In this document: positions 44,008 to 51,244 of the stretch, in pieces
Layout of the letters: each line of letters starts with the position of its first letter
Position numbering within the stretch: the first letter of the stretch is position 1
NCBI GenBank assembly: GCA_023460035.1
Contig: JAEWRN010000005.1
Coordinates: 1-64,000 of the forward strand
Direction: 5' to 3'
Origin: Bacillota bacterium
Lineage (GTDB): Bacteria > Bacillota > Clostridia > Oscillospirales > Ruminococcaceae
Length of the DNA: 64,000 nt
Made by a program: the position numbers and the translations under genes
Notes under the pieces: model-generated
The model's database searches: none
Seen by the model: the letters and a program-made list of their open reading frames with translations, nothing else
What the model was told of the DNA's origin: nothing

Positions 44008-44827
44008 CGGCGCCAACCTCACTCTTCTGATCCAGCCAAATCATTGCTTTTTCAATGTACTCATCCCAGAATTTCCAGTTGTGCACGCCGGGCGAAACAA
44101 AGAATTTGTGCGCATAACCAATCGAATCAAGATATGCACTAAAGCTGCGGTTGGGCTCGATTAAAAAGTCCTCATCGCCACAGGCGATAAACAGCTCTGG
44201 CGCGGGGCCTTTGCCACTACCCTCTTTCGCGGCTTTTGCCAGCGCTTTGGGGTCCAGGTCACTGCCGGGCACCTGCTCGGCCGGGCCAAACACATGCTCG
44301 TAATAAGCGGCAGTTGCCATGGGGTTGTCCTTTTTCATTTCGCCCTTGCCAATTTGGTCGGTAATCAGCGCGGAGGAAAGCGCAATTACATTGCCAAACA
44401 GGTCGTTATTTTTTAGCCCACAGCGCAGTGCGCCATACCCGCCCATTGAATATCCACCAATGGTCGTGTCCTCGCGCCGGTGCGAAAGCGGGAATAGCTT
44501 GCGCCCAATTTCCAGTGTTTCCTGGCAGACCAGCGTCTCATACATCGCATCGCGCGCGGTATCGTTGATATAAAAGCTGTTTTCCGCACAGGGAAACAGT
44601 ACCGCCACATTGTGCATCAATGCAAGCTCGTCAATGCGGCTGCCGCGCAGCCAGTCGGTATCGCAGCCCGAAAACCCGTGCAGCAGCACCAGCGTGCGAA
44701 ACGGCTTTGTTTTGTCCGGCACCGGCATGCCGGGTGCCAAACCAAATTCTTCCACCGGTACCAGCGCCGTCATGTGGGTCTGCCGGCGCAGCGCATTTGA
44801 AAAATAGGTCAAATTCAGAATTGCCAA
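43991..44827 (-). CDS. Esterase of the CE1/tributyrin esterase type
   Basis: A 278-residue alpha/beta hydrolase of the putative esterase family (PF00756), without signal peptide. Ser127 in GGYSMGGYGAL is the nucleophile, His249 in SPGVHNWKFWD and an Asp in ACGDEDFLIE complete the triad. The start is a TTG codon with an AAGGGGG site upstream; the first residues, AILNLTYFSNALRR, agree with tributyrin esterases, so the family start is conserved. It overlaps the MATE gene and lies 42 bases after the NIF3-like gene. Related enzymes cleave short-chain acyl or feruloyl esters. Confidence 0.88.
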   Translation of the reverse strand: MAILNLTYFSNALRRQTHMTALVPVEEFGLAPGMPVPDKTKPFRTLVLLHGFSGCDTDWLRGSRIDELALMHNVAVLFPCAENSFYINDTARDAMYETLVCQETLEIGRKLFPLSHRREDTTIGGYSMGGYGALRCGLKNNDLFGNVIALSSALITDQIGKGEMKKDNPMATAAYYEHVFGPAEQVPGSDLDPKALAKAAKEGSGKGPAPELFIACGDEDFLIEPNRSFSAYLDSIGYAHKFFVSPGVHNWKFWDEYIEKAMIWLDQKSEVGAGAASR

Positions 44828-44869
44828 ACTTATTGCCCCCTTCTGCCCATTGCCCTCAAAAGCAATGGG

Positions 44870-45724
44870 TCACACATACCAAAATGGTTCTTTTGCATTT
44901 AAAAATGACACCGGCACCCCCGGCACCAGCGGTGCCAGCCAGGTTGCCATATGCTTCATGCCCCACTCCTCGGTGCGCTCGTGGCCAATAACAATCATCG
45001 CACGGCGCTTGCCCAGCTGGCTTGCATCGTTTACATATGCGCAAAGTGTCCATTCGGTAATCTCTCCGCACACCATCACGTCAAGGTCTTTGGCGCGCAT
45101 CACCTTCATCGGCATGGCTTCATCGCCAAAGCCAAGGCTGCCTCCGCCCACCAGTACCCCCACGCGGGTGCACTCCATCTGCCCGTCGCCCACCACCTGC
45201 ACGGCATCCATACACAGCTTTTGCTTTAAAAAAGCGGCAAGGTCGCACAGCTTTGTGCGGGGCAGCACATAATAATCGTTAAACGATTCTTCAAAATTCA
45301 CCGGGCCACCGGGCCCCATAACCGGGGGCGGCGCTGGGGGCTGGCGGTACTGCTGCCAGCCGAGCTCTGCAAGCAGCCCCTCGTAAATAGCGTCCGGCTG
45401 CTTCATGTGCATCATGTCGTGGTAACGCCACACAACAAAATTGCCCTGTTGCAACAGCTTTTGCTTTTCAAGGTAAACAGGGTCCTGCTGCAGCCAGCCG
45501 GTGGTATCCAGCCCGGTAAAATACGTTGGCTCGTGGGTGATGACCATATTGGCGCCCCGCGCACGTGCTGCGCGCAAGACCTCCACCGTTGCCATAAAAG
45601 TCGTGACCACGCCGGTTACCTCGGTATCCGGCCCGCCGAACTTGTAACCGTCACAGGTTTGCGGCGGCGCAATTTTGACATTAGAATACGCGGTAATTGC
45701 ATCTACCACTTGCTGTGCTTTCAT
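44870..45724 (-). CDS. NIF3-like (DUF34) dinuclear metal protein
   Basis: A 284-residue protein of the NIF3/DUF34 family, often annotated as GTP cyclohydrolase I type 2-like. Metal-binding motifs are visible: THEPTYF (His64-Glu65), YHDMMH (102-106) and GHERTEEWG near residue 250. The biochemical role of the family is unsettled. It begins 3 bases after the permease stop codon, so it belongs to the importer operon, an unusual place for a gene of this family, where it may act on an imported compound (inference). Confidence 0.82.
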   Translation of the reverse strand: MKAQQVVDAITAYSNVKIAPPQTCDGYKFGGPDTEVTGVVTTFMATVEVLRAARARGANMVITHEPTYFTGLDTTGWLQQDPVYLEKQKLLQQGNFVVWRYHDMMHMKQPDAIYEGLLAELGWQQYRQPPAPPPVMGPGGPVNFEESFNDYYVLPRTKLCDLAAFLKQKLCMDAVQVVGDGQMECTRVGVLVGGGSLGFGDEAMPMKVMRAKDLDVMVCGEITEWTLCAYVNDASQLGKRRAMIVIGHERTEEWGMKHMATWLAPLVPGVPVSFLNAKEPFWYV

Positions 45725-45727
45725 CTC

Positions 45728-46627
45728 TTACCCCTTTACTGCACCGATAACAACACCCTTGATCAGGTACTTTTGCAAGAACGGGAAAATGATAAGAATA
45801 GGCAGAATACCAATTACGGCAAGTGCCATACGGATGCCGTTGCTGGGCAGCGCAATAATAGAGTTGCCCAAAAGGCTTGCGTTTTGCCCGGACGACAAGA
45901 ACTGGATGTTGTTCATCATGCGGATCAACAGGTTTTGAATACCATAGAGTTTCGGGGATTCAATGTAGTACAGTGCGTTGATCCAGTCGTTCCAGTAGGC
46001 AAGGCCGGAGAACAGGCCCACCGTCACGCTGACCGGCACGGCCAGCGGCAGCATGATGCGGAACAAAATGCGCCCCTCGCCCGCGCCGTCAATCTGTGCC
46101 GATTCAATAATCGCATCCGGGATATTGTTTTTAAAATAGTTGCGTACCAATAGCACGTTAAAGGCGTTCATCAGGTAGTTCGGGATGATCAGCGCCCAAA
46201 TGGTGTCGTTGATGTGGAAAATGCGCGTCCACATAATGTAGGACGGCACAATACCGCCGCTGAACAGCATGGTGAAGAACACCAAAAACGCCAAAACATT
46301 GCGGTATTTAAAGTCGCTGCGCGACATGGGGTATGCCAGCGAGGTCGTCAGCAGCAGGCTCATGGCCGTGCCCACGGTGGTCACTAAAATCGATACCCCG
46401 TAAGAGCGGAAAATGACCTTTGCCTGCTGCACCATGTAGCGGTAAGAATCCAGGCTCCATTTTGCCGGGAAATAGCTGTAACCGTTGCTGACCAGTGTGG
46501 ATTCATCGGTAAACGATGAAATAATGATCAAGATAAACGGCAGGATTGCAAGCAACGTCAAGATGGTTAATAGCGCAAGTGCAAAAATGCGAAACGATTT
46601 TTCACCGCGTGTTTCCAGTTTGCCCAT
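45728..46627 (-). CDS. Carbohydrate ABC transporter permease, LplC/YtcP-like
   Basis: A 299-residue inner membrane subunit of an importer of the CUT1 group, with six helices and the EAA loop segment ESAQIDGAGEGRILFRIMLP that docks on the ATPase. The start at 46627 follows a GGAGGGG site; the frame is open further upstream without homologous sequence. It lies 13 bases after the partner permease. Relatives named LplC or YtcP transport rhamnogalacturonan or other complex oligosaccharides. Confidence 0.93.
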   Translation of the reverse strand: MGKLETRGEKSFRIFALALLTILTLLAILPFILIIISSFTDESTLVSNGYSYFPAKWSLDSYRYMVQQAKVIFRSYGVSILVTTVGTAMSLLLTTSLAYPMSRSDFKYRNVLAFLVFFTMLFSGGIVPSYIMWTRIFHINDTIWALIIPNYLMNAFNVLLVRNYFKNNIPDAIIESAQIDGAGEGRILFRIMLPLAVPVSVTVGLFSGLAYWNDWINALYYIESPKLYGIQNLLIRMMNNIQFLSSGQNASLLGNSIIALPSNGIRMALAVIGILPILIIFPFLQKYLIKGVVIGAVKG

Positions 46628-46640
46628 AGTAGTCCCCTCC

Positions 46641-47564
46641 TCAGAACAATGCATTTTCGGCTTCGCGCTTGCGCACAATGGCGTTAGCCACCATGACCAG
46701 TGCAAACCCAATTACTGACTGGAACAAACCGGCCGCAGACGACATACCAATGTTGCCGTAGGTCATCAAGCCGCGATACACGTACGTGTCAATCGTTTGA
46801 GTCACATCAAACAACGCGCCCGAGTTCATTGGCACCTGATAGAACAGGCCGAAATCGGAGCTGAACAGCCGCCCCAGCGACATGAGCACCATCATGATAA
46901 TGGTGGGTTTCAGCTGCGGCAGTGTGATTTTAAACACCTGCTGCAGCTTGCCGGCGCCGTCCAGCCGGGCAGCCTCGTACAGCCCCTTGTCAATACCGCT
47001 GATGCTGGCAATGTACACGATAGAGGAGTACCCGGCGCTCTTCCACATCTGCACCAACACTAAAATTACCGGCCAGTAACCGGGGGAAGTATACCAGTTG
47101 ACAGGGTCTTTGCCCATGGCGCTCAAAATGGCATTGTTGACAAGGCCGGTTTCCGGGTTCAAAAATGCATACACCAGGTAAGCGACAATGACCATGGAAA
47201 CAAGGTTGGGCAAAATAAGCCCCGCCTGAAACAGCTTAGAGCAAAAATATTTTGTGATTTCAGACATCAAAATCGCAATAAAAACCGCAAAAATGGTACC
47301 GAGCAGAATGAAAGTAAGGTTATACAGCACGGTGTTGCGCACCATAATCCATGCGTCTTTGGTTTGAAACAAGAATTTAAAATTGTCAAACCCACACCAG
47401 TCGCTGCCGAAAATCCCTTTAGAATAATCGATCTGCTTAAAGGCGATAAAAATACCAAACATGGGGATGTAGTTATTGATGAGCAGATATAAAAGCCCCG
47501 GCGCCGCCATTGCAAACAGCGCAAGATTTTTATTTCGGTTTCTTTTCTTGGATGATTTCGTCAT
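46641..47564 (-). CDS. Carbohydrate ABC transporter permease, LplB/YteP-like
   Basis: A 307-residue permease with six helices and the EAA segment EAARLDGAGKLQQVFKITLP. The N-terminal charged patch followed by LALFAMAAPGLLYLLI and NYIPMFGIFIAFKQ is typical of LplB. The start at 47564 has an AGGAG site 8 bases upstream. It follows the solute-binding protein by 72 bases and pairs with the LplC-like subunit. No ATPase gene is present; in Firmicutes such importers share a general MsmX-type ATPase encoded elsewhere. Confidence 0.93.
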   Translation of the reverse strand: MTKSSKKRNRNKNLALFAMAAPGLLYLLINNYIPMFGIFIAFKQIDYSKGIFGSDWCGFDNFKFLFQTKDAWIMVRNTVLYNLTFILLGTIFAVFIAILMSEITKYFCSKLFQAGLILPNLVSMVIVAYLVYAFLNPETGLVNNAILSAMGKDPVNWYTSPGYWPVILVLVQMWKSAGYSSIVYIASISGIDKGLYEAARLDGAGKLQQVFKITLPQLKPTIIMMVLMSLGRLFSSDFGLFYQVPMNSGALFDVTQTIDTYVYRGLMTYGNIGMSSAAGLFQSVIGFALVMVANAIVRKREAENALF

Positions 47565-47636
47565 GACACACTCTCCTAAAGCAAAGTGAGGTTGCAAACA
47601 CAACCTCACTCTGCACAGAATCTTAGATTTAGCAGT

Positions 47637-49184
47637 TTACTGGTTGGCTGCGATCCAGGCATCAAGCTGTTTCTGCTTTTCTGCCACTACCGTGTCAACC
47701 CCTGCGTCCTTCAGTGCCTTCACGAACTCCGGAATTGCCTCATCCGGGTCGAGACTGCCGCAAACAAGGCCGGGATAATACTGCTTTACCACGTTGGTCA
47801 AAGCGGTCATTTCGTTCACTACGTTCGAAGCATCAAACACAAAACCATAGTACGGCGAACGCTCGGCCGTTTTGTTCATCTCAATGGCCTGCAGCTTTTT
47901 CTGGTAATCCTCTTCGGTGGTCGTTACCCATTGCAGCGATTCCGAGCCGATAACGCCGTTGCACAGGTAAGCGGTGTAAGGCACGGTGTTGGCGTCCAAA
48001 CCGTCGGGGTATACCGCAACATGGTCGCTGGTCTTTACGTAGTCCTCGCCCTCAATACCAAACAGAATTGTATTCAGCACAAACTCGTCGGTGTACACGA
48101 TGTTCAGCAGTTTGACAGCGGCCTCCGGCACTTTGCTGTTGCTGGAAACACACATGGCAAGGCTGGTGGACATGGTGTCCATGTAGAACGAAGAAATCCA
48201 CTTGCTGCCAAACGCCTCGGTGTTGGTCAGCTGGTTCAGCACGCTGTTGTCGCTCTGCTTGTCAACGCCCGAATAAGAGGCATAGGTGCTGAACAGGCGG
48301 CCAGAAGAAGCGTAAGCCGGTGCCGTGGTGGTCGAAGTCGCCATATCCTGCGGCACATAACCGGCAAGATACCAAGAGCGCATCAGGTCAACATATTTGC
48401 GGAATTGATCGGTTTCATACAGGTCAACCACTTTGCCGCTGTCGCCAAATACCACACCGGTAAAGGTCGTGTCGCCCAAACGGTCCATCTTGTCGTCGCC
48501 TTCCAAAATCAGCGAGATGTAGGTATCCTGCTGGTTTGTCGGCGCATAGCAATATACGTCGGGGTATTTTTCTTTAATCTTCGCGTAAACATCGGTCAAA
48601 TCCCAAATGGAATTGATGTCGTCAATCGAAACGCCAACACTGTCCAGCATTTCTTTGTTGTACGACAGGGTGGGGTTAATTACGACTGCCTTGTTAATGG
48701 GCACACCGTAAACCGCACCATTCTGGGTCAGGGTGTTAAAGCCGTCATCACCAAAGTCTTTTTTGATGATCGAGACCATGTCCTGGCCGTACTGATCCAG
48801 ATAGCCGCTGATATCCATGCACATATTCTGTGCAATGAAGGTCTGCAGGTCCAGCGGGATGAACAGGTCCATCTGAGTGCCGCTCTGCATTGCCAGCTTA
48901 ATCTTGTCATTGTAATCTGCCGGCCCAATCAGGCGCAGATCCAACGCAACGTGAGCATCCGGGTATTTTTCTGCAATGTAATTGTTGATTGCATCGGTCA
49001 CCTGGCTGTAATCGTCGGGGATGTTGTTGAAGGTGATGAGGTACATGACCACCTTTTGGGTTTCGGTGCTGTCGCCCGAAGCGGCTGCGCCGCTGCTGGC
49101 GCTTTTGCTGCCACAGCCGCTGAATGCGGTAAGTGCCAGCGCCATTGCCAAGAACAGGCTAAGCAGTGATTTTCCTTTTTTCAT
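47637..49184 (-). CDS. Extracellular solute-binding lipoprotein, DUF3502-containing (LplA-like)
   Basis: A 515-residue substrate-binding protein of a carbohydrate ABC importer, anchored to the membrane by a lipid. The signal peptide MKKGKSLLSLFLAMALALTA ends in the lipobox FSGC, followed by a Ser/Ala linker. The C-terminal third resembles DUF3502, found in binding proteins for complex oligosaccharides. The start at 49184 follows a GGAGGAG site. It is the first gene of the operon with the two permeases, the NIF3-like protein, the esterase and the exporter. The ligand is unknown. Confidence 0.93.
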   Translation of the reverse strand: MKKGKSLLSLFLAMALALTAFSGCGSKSASSGAAASGDSTETQKVVMYLITFNNIPDDYSQVTDAINNYIAEKYPDAHVALDLRLIGPADYNDKIKLAMQSGTQMDLFIPLDLQTFIAQNMCMDISGYLDQYGQDMVSIIKKDFGDDGFNTLTQNGAVYGVPINKAVVINPTLSYNKEMLDSVGVSIDDINSIWDLTDVYAKIKEKYPDVYCYAPTNQQDTYISLILEGDDKMDRLGDTTFTGVVFGDSGKVVDLYETDQFRKYVDLMRSWYLAGYVPQDMATSTTTAPAYASSGRLFSTYASYSGVDKQSDNSVLNQLTNTEAFGSKWISSFYMDTMSTSLAMCVSSNSKVPEAAVKLLNIVYTDEFVLNTILFGIEGEDYVKTSDHVAVYPDGLDANTVPYTAYLCNGVIGSESLQWVTTTEEDYQKKLQAIEMNKTAERSPYYGFVFDASNVVNEMTALTNVVKQYYPGLVCGSLDPDEAIPEFVKALKDAGVDTVVAEKQKQLDAWIAANQ

Positions 49185-49235
49185 TCTGTCTTGCTCCTCC
49201 TTTTGATCTCTTTTGCGGGGAATTTCGGTGATTTC

Positions 49236-49241
49236 AGTATA
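49236..49241 (-). promoter_or_regulatory. -10 element of the importer operon with flanking inverted repeat
   Basis: TATACT on the minus strand lies about 52 bases before the lipoprotein start codon. The -35 region is weak and instead holds ACCGG and CCGGT half-sites, as expected for a promoter that needs an activator such as the nearby AraC-type response regulator (inference). The rest of 49185-49447 contains no gene that I can support. Confidence 0.45.
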
Positions 49242-49447
49242 CCGGTTTCCCAACGCCGGTTCTTTTGATTTTCAGAAATGAGTTTTGGATTTCGCGGCAT
49301 CCCCCGATGCCTGCGCGCTTTTTCAACAATTTATCTATTCGGTTTTTGCCGTTTTCACCATCTGCTGTGTATTTGCGCCCGGTTCTCTTCATTTGCTTTG
49401 GTTATTTATTTTCTCTTTTTTGCTACTATACCTGCCGCCACATCAAA

Positions 49448-49491
49448 AAGCAAGCCGGCAGCAGCGCTGCCGACTTGCTCTCTTTTAAAAA
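49448..49491 (-). terminator. Terminator of the aconitase X operon
   Basis: A long stem (AGCAAG and CGGCAGC pairing with GCTGCCG and CTTGCT, one mismatch) ends in five T residues on the minus strand, just after the stop codon at 49508. Confidence 0.82.
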
Positions 49492-49507
49492 CCAGCGGTA
49501 TTGTACT

Positions 49508-49951
49508 TTATTCCCCTACGGTCACCGTGCCGTCCGGTGCAACTGCCACCGGCATACCACTTTTTACATATTGCAAAAATTCGTCGCCAAGGCTGTCTAC
49601 TGTGGGCATCGGGATGTCGGACCACACCCCGGCAAGGATTGCCCCCGCCGCCGCAAGTGAATCGATAGGCTTTGAAAACAACAGGCACGTCGGGCTTTGC
49701 CCCATCTCTACCGCGCAGTACAGCACCATACCGCCGGTGGTAGAGCCGATGGTCTGCGGCATACACAGCGCCTTGCCCGCCATCGGCTGCTGGTACAGCT
49801 CCGCGTTGTTTTGGTCTGAACAGGTGGATTTTTTATCCCCAAACATCAGGCTTTTTTGAAAGCTGGCCAGCGTGTTGAAGCCTGCGCTTGACACAAGCGC
49901 CGCCGCCTGTGCCGTGCCCGGCACGACCGGGCGCCCTTTAAATACTTTCAT
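49508..49951 (-). CDS. Aconitase X swivel-domain subunit (DUF126)
   Basis: A 147-residue protein equal to the small swivel domain of aconitase X. The start at 49951 (AGGGGGT site, 9 bases) gives MKVFKGRPVVPGTAQAAALV, the usual family beginning. The ATG overlaps the stop codon of the large subunit by 4 bases, so the two are translationally coupled. Aconitase X enzymes dehydrate hydroxy acids such as cis-3-hydroxy-L-proline in bacteria or phosphomevalonate in archaea; the substrate here is open. Confidence 0.88.
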   Translation of the reverse strand: MKVFKGRPVVPGTAQAAALVSSAGFNTLASFQKSLMFGDKKSTCSDQNNAELYQQPMAGKALCMPQTIGSTTGGMVLYCAVEMGQSPTCLLFSKPIDSLAAAGAILAGVWSDIPMPTVDSLGDEFLQYVKSGMPVAVAPDGTVTVGE

Positions 49952-51225
49952 TGCAATGCACCCCCTTGTGTAATGGCCGCCAAAATACGCTCGTCGGTGG
50001 CATAGCGTGCACTGGTATAAGTGCGCAGCTTGTTCGAGTTTGTAATGATGGGCAGCTTGCCGCACAGCGGGTTGTTCATGTACATCAGCGGGCAAATAGA
50101 GGCTAGCACCGCACCGGTGGCCTTCAGGCGGGCGGCATCCGGCGTTTGCTCAAACTCTTTCACCACGGCGGGTGCCGCCGTGAGCACCGTGGGGATTGCC
50201 ACCTTTTGGCGCCCCTGCTGCTGCAAGGCCTGCTCCAGCCGCGCCGTCCAGCTTTGCAACTGGGAAAGCGAAAGGTGCGGGCAGCCGATGAAACACATCT
50301 TCGGCTCGGCATCCGCCTCTTTCCAGATGCAGGGGTAACTGTCCATCACCCGCTGCAACTCGGCATCGTCAATCACATAAGTATTGGCCTGCGGCGCAAG
50401 CAGCGCGTCGCCAAGTTGCACCGCCTCGGGGGTAAGGCCCTCTACATGGTACAGGCCCACCGCCCCGTTGGACGCCGTGGCCGCCCCCATGTCCTTCAGG
50501 TAATCCTGCACCGCCGGGGTCAGCTCATTGCCCAAATAGGTAGTAAGGCCGCGGATGTACGGCACTTCTTCCAGCACCTTCATGCCAATGGCGCTGCCCA
50601 GCACCTGCGCGGGCGGCAGTTTGGTCGTTTTCAGCTCTATCACCCAGGTCGCACGGCGGCCCTCATCGGTCAGCAGGCCAAACTCGGGCACAAACCCGGC
50701 AATGCTGCCAAAAATATCAATGATGCCCGAATTGCGGTTGCATCGCGCGCCCAGCACGCTGTTGGCATACACCACGGCACTGCTTTCTGCCCAGCTGAGC
50801 ACCTGCCCCTGTTGCGGCGTGTTGCCGGTCTCCGGCTGGTAGCAGGCGCAGGTGAAGGCGTCGTCCCCCATCAGCCCCAGCTTTTGCAGCCGGGCTTCGT
50901 ATTCGGTCTGTTTCGAATACATCAGCCGGAACACCAGGCTTTGCAGCAGGGTCACCGGCACCCCTTTTTGCAGCGGGCGCGGGTCAACCGAAAACTGCTG
51001 TTTTGCCACAACACCGTCTGCAATAATTTCATCCAGCAGTGCATACACCGGTTTGAGTACCCCCAGCCCAAAGCTGGTCACCAAATGGCCGTAATCGCTG
51101 GTCACCGGCACCATGCGGGTCGCCCCAAAGGTTTCGCCATACATCACCAGCGTTTTCATCACCTTTGCAAGGGCCTTGCCCTGCGCGCCGTCCAGCATGG
51201 CCTGTTGCTGCTGTGTCAGTTGCAT
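49948..51225 (-). CDS. Aconitase X catalytic subunit (DUF521)
   Basis: A 425-residue large subunit of a two-subunit aconitase X, an iron-sulfur dehydratase family. Candidate cluster cysteines are in SVLGARCNRNSG, FIGCPHLS and ASICPLMY, the conserved positions. The start at 51225 follows a GAGG site 5 bases upstream and lies 19 bases after the end of the enoate-reductase-like gene, so all three genes form one operon. Bacterial homologues known to me dehydrate cis-3-hydroxyproline to a cyclic imine. A flavoenzyme for C=C bonds next door suggests a dehydration-reduction sequence (inference). Confidence 0.9.
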   Translation of the reverse strand: MQLTQQQQAMLDGAQGKALAKVMKTLVMYGETFGATRMVPVTSDYGHLVTSFGLGVLKPVYALLDEIIADGVVAKQQFSVDPRPLQKGVPVTLLQSLVFRLMYSKQTEYEARLQKLGLMGDDAFTCACYQPETGNTPQQGQVLSWAESSAVVYANSVLGARCNRNSGIIDIFGSIAGFVPEFGLLTDEGRRATWVIELKTTKLPPAQVLGSAIGMKVLEEVPYIRGLTTYLGNELTPAVQDYLKDMGAATASNGAVGLYHVEGLTPEAVQLGDALLAPQANTYVIDDAELQRVMDSYPCIWKEADAEPKMCFIGCPHLSLSQLQSWTARLEQALQQQGRQKVAIPTVLTAAPAVVKEFEQTPDAARLKATGAVLASICPLMYMNNPLCGKLPIITNSNKLRTYTSARYATDERILAAITQGGALQ

Positions 51226-51244
51226 CGTCACCTCAAAGCCCCCT

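Noticed and set aside
47586..49169. 527-codon open frame opposite the solute-binding lipoprotein gene
   Set aside because: The minus strand encodes a clear lipoprotein with signal peptide and lipobox. The plus-strand frame has a composition (many His, Arg, Gln) typical of a mirror frame and no ribosome binding site.
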